From Ketobacter sp036337295 (GTDB lineage Bacteria > Pseudomonadota > Gammaproteobacteria > Pseudomonadales > Ketobacteraceae), in NCBI GenBank assembly GCA_036337295.1, contig JAYZEN010000005.1, positions 69,621 to 133,620 of the forward strand: a DNA stretch of 64,000 nucleotides. Reading direction: 5' to 3'. The notes beneath the pieces are model-generated. The model was not told the origin of the DNA. It did no database searches and saw only the letters and a program-made list of their open reading frames with translations. Positions within the stretch are counted from its first letter, which is position 1; every line of letters starts with the position of its first letter. The position numbers and the translations under genes are program-made. Of this stretch, positions 26,702 to 34,198 are shown in pieces.

Positions 26702-28057
26702 CTACAGACGAATCAGTTTTACCGGCAATCCGTCGGCGGGATTGGGTAAGGTGGTAAAGTTAATCGGCATGGTGTAATTGGCCGGTACTTCCCAGCGGAA
26801 ATTCAGCAGAATCTGGTGCATCACGGTTTTGATCTGCAGCTCGGCAAAGTGCAGTCCAATGCATTTGTGGGCACCACCACCGAAGGGAATGAACTGGTAG
26901 GGATGTTGCTCCTTGCGGGCTTCTGCATTGAAACGCTCGGGATCAAATCGCTCTGCGTCCGGCCAGTGCTGTTCCATATGATGGGTCACAAACGGGCTGA
27001 CGATGATAAAGGTGCCCGCCGGAATGGTGTGGCCGTTGAACTCAACATCTTTCACGGTGCGCCGCGGAATACCGTGCACCGGTGGGATCAGGCGCAAGGC
27101 TTCCTTCATCACCATTTCGATGCCGGTGAGCTGGTCCAGGTCTTCATAGCCCACGGTGGGTTTACCGAATGCCTGCGATTCCTGGCGCAGTTTCTGCTGC
27201 CACTGTGGATTCTTGGCAAGATAGTAGAACATGGCGCTCATGGTGAGTGTGGAGGTGTCATGAGCTGCCATCATCAGGAAGATCATGTGATTGACCACGT
27301 CTTCGTCGCTGAAACGCTGGCCGTTCTCATCTTCCGCCAGGCACAGTTGGCTGAATAGGTCGGGACCCGGATTACGACGTCTTTCTGCAACCCGAGACCC
27401 GAAAAACGCTTCCAGTTTTTTACGCGCTTGCAAACCCCGTGACCAGCGGCCTCCGGGCACCGGATACCGAATCAGGGCGGTGCCCGCCAGCACGCAATCC
27501 ACGAACGCTTTATTGATCTCGTCGGCCTCTGGCCCCAGCTTTTCCCCCATGAACACCTCTGTGGCGATGTCCAGGGTCAATTGTTTGATGGCGGGCAGCA
27601 CTTTGAAATTCTTGCGTACCTTACTGTAGCACCAGCGCCCCAGGTCGTATTCGATGACCGGGTTCATGCGATCCACATATTGCATCAGGGCCTGCTTTTT
27701 AAAGGCCGCCTGCATGATGCCGCGATGGAATTTGTGTTCATCAAAATCCAGCAGCATGATGCCGCGCTTGAAGAACTGGCCGATGAAGAAATCCCAACCC
27801 TTGGAATTGGAAAAGGCTTTATCGCGATCCAGCAACACCAGCTTGTTGGCTTCCGGGCCTACCAGGACCACGGCCGTCATGCCGAAAATGGAAAGCCAGA
27901 ATACCGGGCCGTGCTTGCCTTCAAAACGCAGGGCGGTTTCCACCGGTCGGTACAAAAAATCCAGGCTGTGGCCCAACAGGGGCAGGCCTTTTTCGCCAGG
28001 CAGGGTCTGTTTCAGGTGCAGCCCGGCCCGTTGTTCGTGTATCAGGTCCATTATCAT
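26702..28057 (-). CDS. Cytochrome P450
   Basis: 451-residue soluble bacterial-style P450 (no N-terminal membrane anchor). It has the I-helix oxygen-activation motif AAHDTS (264-269), the K-helix EALR (319-322), the PERF region (PERFNAE) and the heme-thiolate loop FGGGAHKCIG with Cys399 as iron ligand. It inserts oxygen into an organic substrate with electrons from a ferredoxin system that is not encoded nearby. Two close ATG codons (MIM) are possible starts. Lies between the DUF2236 oxygenase and the SDR on the same strand, suggesting one oxidative pathway, perhaps for a terpenoid, sterol or fatty acid substrate. Confidence 0.93.
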   Translation of the reverse strand: MIMDLIHEQRAGLHLKQTLPGEKGLPLLGHSLDFLYRPVETALRFEGKHGPVFWLSIFGMTAVVLVGPEANKLVLLDRDKAFSNSKGWDFFIGQFFKRGIMLLDFDEHKFHRGIMQAAFKKQALMQYVDRMNPVIEYDLGRWCYSKVRKNFKVLPAIKQLTLDIATEVFMGEKLGPEADEINKAFVDCVLAGTALIRYPVPGGRWSRGLQARKKLEAFFGSRVAERRRNPGPDLFSQLCLAEDENGQRFSDEDVVNHMIFLMMAAHDTSTLTMSAMFYYLAKNPQWQQKLRQESQAFGKPTVGYEDLDQLTGIEMVMKEALRLIPPVHGIPRRTVKDVEFNGHTIPAGTFIIVSPFVTHHMEQHWPDAERFDPERFNAEARKEQHPYQFIPFGGGAHKCIGLHFAELQIKTVMHQILLNFRWEVPANYTMPINFTTLPNPADGLPVKLIRL

Positions 28058-28102
28058 TTTTATTTACCCTACTTAATGATTCCTATGCAGCTCTCTCTTG
28101 GG

Positions 28103-29326
28103 TTAAACGTGCGCAGGATGATCCGTATCCGGGTTGATAATGGCGTGTTCCTTCTCGCCAAACATAGACGCCAACATATCCATCTGAGCCTGGCGGCCCA
28201 GCGTCTGCTGGCGCTTGCGTTGCCCCGGCAGGAAATGTTCAGCGGTGTAAAGCAAAGCTCTGGGCGCGTTGGAAACCAGGGGATACCAGGGCAGGCCCAG
28301 GTCTTCAAAGCCCAGCTTGGCCATTTTGTCCTTGCCCAGAAAATACTGGCTCATGCCCAGATGCTGGTGATAGGACAATTTGCGCTTCAAACTCTGAAAA
28401 CGGTTGTAGCTGCGCTCCAGGGGTTCTTCCGACAGGGACTTGGCCAATTCTTTACTGGTGGCGTCCGGCAGGCTTTGGGTGGCGTAGGTGTGGTTCAACA
28501 ACACCATGCCTTCGGCTTCGGATTGCACCAGCCACTTTTCTTCCACCCCCATGATCCAGCAGGCGTAGGACCACAAATGGATGACCGCGCGGGATTCCCG
28601 TGGCAACACTGGAATGCCCATTTTGCGCAGGCCCAGAATCATCACCACGCTGAAGCCCAGATAGGTGGCCACCATGTCGATCTGGCTGAGGGGGCGCCCC
28701 CAGCGGGCGTGATCCCAATCTGGATGTTTATCCAGGCCGCGGCGCACCAGGGAATGCACCATGCGCACGTGCAGGGTGGATTTGTAGCCGGGGCCGAACG
28801 GGCGCATGCCGTTATGTTCGGTGCAGTCGATCCACCATTTGCCGGTTTCCGCGATGCGTTGGGCGGTGCCTTTGTTGAGGGCACCGGTCATCACCAGGGA
28901 TTGGTTGAAGCCGGACAGCATGTAACCGCCCATCAAGGCCAGATCCCTCAGTACATAGCCTGCGCTGATGCCGACACTGTGGATGAAGTCGACGCCTTCT
29001 TCGATCAGGTCGAAGTCGATCCACGCCGGCGGTGTGTTAAGGGTGTCAAAAAAGTCCAGCACCGCCAGGGGTGCATCGGTGAGATCCCCTTCAAAGGCTT
29101 TCTGGATCTGGGCGCGGCGCTGTTTGGGGTTCTCCTCAAACATCCAGGTCACCAGGTCGTCCATAGGCTGGTCGCCGTCCCACAGGGCGTCGGTCACGGC
29201 GCGATACTCATCCCGGCTGGGGGCCAGTTCACGCCCTAACAGGCGTTTCAGCCAGAAGGGGGTCTTTTTGCCGGTCTTCTCAAACGGGCGGGCGCGGGTC
29301 GGAATAATATGTTCGGCTTGGTTCAT
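28103..29326 (-). CDS. DUF2236 (MpaB/latex-clearing type) oxygenase, copy 2
   Basis: 407-residue member of the same oxygenase family as the gene at 24147. Shared marks are PPAWIDFDLIEEGVDFI, the GPGYKSTLHVRMVHSLVRR block whose histidine fits the heme-axial position of Lcp, and a WxxxxWIMGVEE helix further on. I prefer the second ATG (29326) because AGAGAG lies seven bases upstream; an in-frame ATG at 29341 would add five residues. Divergent from a TetR gene with an inverted-repeat operator between them. Upstream of the P450 and SDR genes, so likely first in that operon. Substrate unknown. Confidence 0.82.
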   Translation of the reverse strand: MNQAEHIIPTRARPFEKTGKKTPFWLKRLLGRELAPSRDEYRAVTDALWDGDQPMDDLVTWMFEENPKQRRAQIQKAFEGDLTDAPLAVLDFFDTLNTPPAWIDFDLIEEGVDFIHSVGISAGYVLRDLALMGGYMLSGFNQSLVMTGALNKGTAQRIAETGKWWIDCTEHNGMRPFGPGYKSTLHVRMVHSLVRRGLDKHPDWDHARWGRPLSQIDMVATYLGFSVVMILGLRKMGIPVLPRESRAVIHLWSYACWIMGVEEKWLVQSEAEGMVLLNHTYATQSLPDATSKELAKSLSEEPLERSYNRFQSLKRKLSYHQHLGMSQYFLGKDKMAKLGFEDLGLPWYPLVSNAPRALLYTAEHFLPGQRKRQQTLGRQAQMDMLASMFGEKEHAIINPDTDHPAHV

Positions 29327-29394
29327 GATGGGCTCTCTCATTTGGGCAAGCTAAATCGGGCACTCAGTTCAAGCTTCTTGATGTCTGAACAGAT

Positions 29395-29429
29395 TAATGC
29401 GAATATTTGTTCGTATTCAATTCGCATTA
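29395..29429. promoter_or_regulatory. Inverted-repeat operator, second TetR module
   Basis: TAATGCGAAT (29395-29404) and ATTCGCATTA (29420-29429) are perfect inverted arms 15 bases apart. Nested inside are GAATA (29401-29405) and TATTC (29414-29418). The element sits between the divergent oxygenase and TetR genes and differs from the operator of the first module. Confidence 0.72.
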
Positions 29430-29489
29430 GGGCCTGGTTACAGAAATCTACATAACCTGATTAGGCTGCGGCGAAACCGGAGCAGAGTG

Positions 29490-30125
29490 ATGCGCAAAAA
29501 ACCCAAGCAGAAACGATCCCGGCAGATGGTGGACGCCCTCATTGAAGCCACCGCAAAATGTGTGACCGAGCTGGGGCTGGATGGCATCACCACGCACCAC
29601 ATTGCCGAAACCGCCGGGGTTAGTGTGGGTTCCCTTTATCAGTATTTCGACGACAAGGATTCCCTGGTGGAAGCGCTGGTGGACAAGCTGGCCAACGAGA
29701 TTGCCGAGGCCTTGCGGCGCTTGCCGATGCTGGAGCAGGCCGCAGCCGGAGCTGAACCGGCGGGCGGCACCGCCGGTTTACGCAACAACGTACACCTGAT
29801 CATTCAGTTCGGATTTGCCCTGCTGAACTCCCGGGATGGGCTCTATCTGGAATTGGTGCGCAATTGGCACAGCCTGCCCACCGATCGGGTGATGGATATT
29901 CTGCAGCAAACCTTCATGGACCTGTCCCGGGTGTATTTTCTCAAGCATTACCAGAACACGCCCATTGAGGATCTGCACGTTCGCATTTTCATTATCGCCA
30001 ACAGCGTCATGTTCACCATGGTGCGCTACATCGGCCAGCCCCGCATGATGATGTCCCAGGACGAAATCACCCGGGGGCTCACGGAAATGGTGGTGGGGTA
30101 CTTGAGTGGGGATTCGGCCCGCTAG
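29490..30125 (+). CDS. TetR-family transcriptional regulator
   Basis: 211 residues from the ATG at 29490 (RKKPKQKRSRQMVDALIEATAKC). The helix-turn-helix is GLDGITTHHIAETAGVSVGSLYQYFDDKDSLVEAL (about residues 28-62), and the remaining helical domain would bind an inducer. An in-frame ATG at 29397 would start within the operator and add 31 residues, so I reject it. Divergent from DUF2236 copy 2; likely represses the oxygenase-P450-SDR operon and itself. Converges with the permease gene 10 bases after its stop. Confidence 0.9.
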   Translation: MRKKPKQKRSRQMVDALIEATAKCVTELGLDGITTHHIAETAGVSVGSLYQYFDDKDSLVEALVDKLANEIAEALRRLPMLEQAAAGAEPAGGTAGLRNNVHLIIQFGFALLNSRDGLYLELVRNWHSLPTDRVMDILQQTFMDLSRVYFLKHYQNTPIEDLHVRIFIIANSVMFTMVRYIGQPRMMMSQDEITRGLTEMVVGYLSGDSAR

Positions 30126-30135
30126 AGCGCCGCGC

Positions 30136-31977
30136 TCACCAGGGAAACAACAGCGGCACCAGAAGCAGGGTGACGGCGTACACCATCAGCACCATGACAC
30201 TGCCGAGTTTGGCGAAATCACTGAATCGATAGTGGCCGGGTTCCACCACCAGGGTCACTACCGGCGAGGCCACCGGAGTCAGAAAGGCCGATGAGGCGGC
30301 CAACAGCACAGCCACAGCCAGTGGATAGGGGGACACCCCGATGGCCTCCGCCACGCCCAGGGCGATGGGCGCCATGAGCACGGCCGATGTGGTGTTGGAG
30401 AGGATGTTGGTGAGCAGCACGGTGACAAAAAACAGCACCGTAAGCAGCATGCCCGGCGAGGCATCCCCCACCGCCAGCAAAAGGCTGTCCACGATCAGGT
30501 GGGTGCCGCCGGTTTTTTGCAGAGCATCCGCCAGGGGCAGCATGCCGGCCAACAGCACCAGACTGCTCCAGTGGATGGAACGATAGGCATCCTGGGCGGA
30601 CAGGCAGCGGGTCACCACGCTGGCCAGGGCCGCAATCATCACCGTTGCCACCAACGGAATCCAGTTGAATAACGAGGCCACCACCATGGCCAGGGTGATC
30701 AGAATCGCGATGGGCATGCGTTGGTGAGCGGGCACCAGGTCCCTCGCTTCCAGGGGGGATTCCAGCAACACAAAATCGTGATTCTGCGCCTGCAATTTAT
30801 TGATGCGGGACCAGGGGCCCACTACCAGCAAGCTGTCGGACGCCGCCAGCTTCTCCTGCACGAATTCCACAATGGCAGTTTGATTGCGGCGCAAGCCCAT
30901 CACATCCAACCCGTAGTGGCTGCGAAATCCGGCCTCCACAATGCTGTGGCCGATGAGCTTGGAATTGGGGTGAATCAGCACACTGACGGCACCCAATTCC
31001 CAAATGGAGCGTTGCTCATCGCGCCGGCTCAAACGGTGAGGGCTCAGGTGTTGCGCCTGCATCATAAGCTGGGTGAGGTCGGGTTGACCGGCCACCAGCA
31101 GGATGTCACCGGCATGCAGCACAAAATCCGCAGAGGGCCCTGGAAAATGGTCGGAGCCACCCCGTTGCGGCCGCACCACTTCCAGAATCCGCACGCCATA
31201 GTTCTGATGCAGGCCACAGGTGCCAATGGGTTGTTGGCACAGGGGGGATTCCTGCTGCACCCGCAGCGGGGTGGTCTCGCGGTGGACGCGGTAGTCCTCC
31301 CACAGGTCCCGCAGGGAACGGCCATAATGCTGCTGGGAGGGGTTGCGGGGCTGGTCCGGCAGCCAGCGGCGTCCGACACCGATCAGGTAGAGCATACTCA
31401 ATGCCAACACCAGCAGCCCCAGTGGGGCGAAACTGAAAAAGCCCAGCGGAGCAAATCCCTTGGCTTCCAGCTCACCGCTGATCACCAGGTTGGGTGGTGT
31501 GGCAATCAGGGTGAGCATCCCGCTCACCAGGGCCGCATAGGACATGGGCAGCAATAATTTGGAGGGATTGAGGCCGGTTTGCATGGCGATGCGCAGGATC
31601 ACCGGTATGAATATGGCCACCACGGCAGTGGAGCTCATGATGGCGCTGAGTACGGCGCTGCTGAGCATGATCAGGGCCAGTAAGCGGATCTCACTCTTAC
31701 CGCCCTTGGTGAGAATCCAATCCCCCACACTGCGGGCGACACCGGTGCGATCCAGCATTTCCCCGATCACCAGCAGTGCGGCGATCAGGATCACCACGGA
31801 ATTGCCAAAGCCGGCCAGGGCTTCGGGCACCGTCAGCACACCACTGAGCATCAGCGCCAGCACCATCAGCAGCGCGATCATGTCGTAGCGTACCCGGTTG
31901 CTGGCCATCATGACGGTGGCCGCCAGGATCAGGCCGAACACAAAGGGGATCTGCAGCGATTCCGGTAGACTGAACAT
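30136..31977 (-). CDS. SLC13-family permease with RCK_C domains
   Basis: 613-residue inner-membrane carrier. Two blocks of hydrophobic helices (roughly 1-190 and 410-613) flank a cytoplasmic pair of RCK_C/TrkA_C-like domains (~200-390, with NYGVRILEVVRP and HAGDILLVAG, then GLDVMGLRRN and LLVVGPWSRI). This split arrangement is typical of the DASS/SLC13 anion permeases of the SdcS/YfbS type that carry dicarboxylates, sulfate or related anions. The substrate cannot be read. The TrkA_C domains suggest gating by a ligand. Convergent with the TetR gene; upstream neighbours are the molybdenum enzymes. Confidence 0.85.
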   Translation of the reverse strand: MFSLPESLQIPFVFGLILAATVMMASNRVRYDMIALLMVLALMLSGVLTVPEALAGFGNSVVILIAALLVIGEMLDRTGVARSVGDWILTKGGKSEIRLLALIMLSSAVLSAIMSSTAVVAIFIPVILRIAMQTGLNPSKLLLPMSYAALVSGMLTLIATPPNLVISGELEAKGFAPLGFFSFAPLGLLVLALSMLYLIGVGRRWLPDQPRNPSQQHYGRSLRDLWEDYRVHRETTPLRVQQESPLCQQPIGTCGLHQNYGVRILEVVRPQRGGSDHFPGPSADFVLHAGDILLVAGQPDLTQLMMQAQHLSPHRLSRRDEQRSIWELGAVSVLIHPNSKLIGHSIVEAGFRSHYGLDVMGLRRNQTAIVEFVQEKLAASDSLLVVGPWSRINKLQAQNHDFVLLESPLEARDLVPAHQRMPIAILITLAMVVASLFNWIPLVATVMIAALASVVTRCLSAQDAYRSIHWSSLVLLAGMLPLADALQKTGGTHLIVDSLLLAVGDASPGMLLTVLFFVTVLLTNILSNTTSAVLMAPIALGVAEAIGVSPYPLAVAVLLAASSAFLTPVASPVVTLVVEPGHYRFSDFAKLGSVMVLMVYAVTLLLVPLLFPW

Positions 31978-32055
31978 GAACGTTCCTCACAGCGACTCCA
32001 GCGCGACCTCAGGATAACCGGGCAGCCTCACTATAAACAGAATCACTGGGCCTCG

Positions 32056-34182
32056 CTAGAGCGCTTCCACCGTGATCTTGATCCCCGTCATGTGGGCCTG
32101 GTTACTGAGTTTCTCAAAGCTGCCGGGTCCGGTGGGCAACAGTTGGTTGACGTTGGTGCCGGGGTATTCCCGGGCAATGCGCAGGCCGGGTGTACGTTGA
32201 TTGCCCCAGCCGTGGGTCATGGCCACGGTGCCCGGGCGCAAGCTTTCATCCAGTCGAATGGTCGCCGTAACCCTGCCCCACTGATTGAACACCTGAACCT
32301 GCTGGCCTTCGGTCAGGTTGCGCTCAGCCGCGTCCTGCGGAGCGATATGCAGCGGATTTTCCAATTGGTGTTCCCGCTTCAGCTCGCTCACATTGTGGTA
32401 CCAGCTGTTCTGCATGTAGTTAGTGCGCAGGCTGATCAGTTTCAGCTGATCCGCAGGCTCGGCGCGCAATTCCAGGAAAATCTGGTGAGCCTGTTCGATG
32501 GCTGCAGCGAACAGGGGTGGACAGCAGTCCACTTTTTTATCCTCGGTTTGCAGCCACTCGCTGTAGAAACGGCCGGTGGGAATCGGGGGCAGAGTCACTG
32601 ACTGACAGGGGGCGGATTTCAACTGCTCCAGGGACAGCTCGGCATAGCCCAGCATACGGTTGAGGCGGCCGAACGGGTCCGGGTTGTCGTTGTTATCGAA
32701 CAGGGAATGCAGGCCCATGGCCTGTTCCAGCTTGCCCAGGATCCACCACTCCGGCTTGCGCTGGGCTGTGGGGGGCACCACCGCGTCGGTGTATTGGACG
32801 TAGGGTTCATACTGCATGCCCAGACCGCAGATATTGATGTCCGGCCGCTCCAGCATGTCGGCACAGGGCAACAGGTAATCCGCATACTCGCCGCTGGCGT
32901 TGCGCACCAGGTCCAGCACGATGATCAGCTCCAGCTGTTCGAATGCCTCGCGGATTTTCTGTTCGCCTCCCATGGACAGCACCGGGTTACCAGCGATGAT
33001 GATCAGGGCCTTGATGGGCTGGCTGTCGTTCAGGATCAGGTCCGGCAGCAGGTTGCCCGGCAGGGCGCCGCGAATGGTGCGCAGCTCACCGTGTTCGGTT
33101 TGGAAGAACAGTGCTTCCGGGTCGGGATTTTTCAGGGCGCCGGCCTTGGCGGCGGGATAAAAGCCCAGGCTGTACAGGTTGCCCCCGGGCTTATCCAGGT
33201 TGCCGGTGACGAAACTGAGCATTTGCAGCAGCCAATAGCAGAGGGTGCCCTGGCGCCCCATGTTGACGCCGGTGGACATGTGCACGCAGGCGGACTCGGC
33301 ACGGGCGAAATCCAGCGCGGTCTGCACAATGGCGGCGGCGTCGATGCCGGTTACGTCCGCCACCGACTCGGCATCATAGGGCGCGATGAACTGGCGCAGC
33401 CCCTCCACGTGTTTGCCGTGCTCAACCAATACATTGCGGTCGAATCCCACATGGCGGTCGATCTCATGCAGCAGGGCGGCAAGAAAATACAGGTCCGTAT
33501 CCGGTTTGATCTGCAGCACATCGCCGGTGGCGTTGGTGGCCGATTCAATGCGGCGGGGATTGACGAAGCGGATGGTGGCCCCGTTTTTCTTCGCCTGTTT
33601 CAGTTGCGCCATGGGGTTGGCCATGGAGACAAAGGACATGTGGGACACTTTGGGATTCTCACCCAGAATCAGCGCGTAGCGGGTGCGGGCCAGGTCAGGA
33701 ATCGGGTGCAGGGTGCTGGTGCCGAACACCGCCTCGGCACCGGCAAATTTGTTGCTGCAATCCTGGGTGCCGGAGTTGAACAGGCGGCGCATGCCCAACT
33801 GGGTGAAGAACGACATCATGGCCTGGCTGCCCAGGGCATTGAACGCGGTGGGGTTGCCCACATAGGCGGCGATGGCGTCGTTGCCGAAACGTTCCCGGAT
33901 CGACTGCAATTGCCCGGCGATGTCCGCCAGGCTGTTGTCCCAGCTTTGTTCCGTGAACTGGCCGGGTTCGGTTTTGCTGTTACTGCGTTTGAGGGGCACA
34001 TCCAGGCGGTCCGGGTCTTGGTGAATGGCCTGGAAGTTGATGCCTTTGTGACAGGCGAAACCGCGGGTGACGGGGTGATCCCGGTCGGGCATCAACTTGA
34101 TCAGGCGGTCGTTGTCCACTTCCGCCACCAGGGCACAGGAGGGTTCGCAAACCCGGCAAAAAGTATGTTTCAGTTCAGTCAT
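32056..34182 (-). CDS. Molybdopterin-dependent oxidoreductase, copy A
   Basis: 708-residue MopB-superfamily catalytic subunit. The N-terminal [4Fe-4S] cluster motif is C9-x2-C12-x3-C16-x27-C44. The bis-MGD-binding region and the C-terminal molydopterin-dinucleotide domain (LRTNYMQNSWYHNV to MTHGWGNQR) are intact. No twin-arginine signal, so cytoplasmic. I cannot assign the molybdenum ligand or the substrate: the family includes formate dehydrogenase-, BisC- and assimilatory nitrate reductase-like enzymes. No electron-transfer or membrane subunit is adjacent. It starts 16 bases downstream of copy B, so the two are co-transcribed. Confidence 0.85.
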   Translation of the reverse strand: MTELKHTFCRVCEPSCALVAEVDNDRLIKLMPDRDHPVTRGFACHKGINFQAIHQDPDRLDVPLKRSNSKTEPGQFTEQSWDNSLADIAGQLQSIRERFGNDAIAAYVGNPTAFNALGSQAMMSFFTQLGMRRLFNSGTQDCSNKFAGAEAVFGTSTLHPIPDLARTRYALILGENPKVSHMSFVSMANPMAQLKQAKKNGATIRFVNPRRIESATNATGDVLQIKPDTDLYFLAALLHEIDRHVGFDRNVLVEHGKHVEGLRQFIAPYDAESVADVTGIDAAAIVQTALDFARAESACVHMSTGVNMGRQGTLCYWLLQMLSFVTGNLDKPGGNLYSLGFYPAAKAGALKNPDPEALFFQTEHGELRTIRGALPGNLLPDLILNDSQPIKALIIIAGNPVLSMGGEQKIREAFEQLELIIVLDLVRNASGEYADYLLPCADMLERPDINICGLGMQYEPYVQYTDAVVPPTAQRKPEWWILGKLEQAMGLHSLFDNNDNPDPFGRLNRMLGYAELSLEQLKSAPCQSVTLPPIPTGRFYSEWLQTEDKKVDCCPPLFAAAIEQAHQIFLELRAEPADQLKLISLRTNYMQNSWYHNVSELKREHQLENPLHIAPQDAAERNLTEGQQVQVFNQWGRVTATIRLDESLRPGTVAMTHGWGNQRTPGLRIAREYPGTNVNQLLPTGPGSFEKLSNQAHMTGIKITVEAL

Positions 34183-34198
34183 AGGGATACCGCCTTAT

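Noticed and set aside
27581..29239. 552-codon plus-strand open frame over P450 and DUF2236 copy 2
   Set aside because: It spans two genes and their gap on the other strand, with no recognisable domain.
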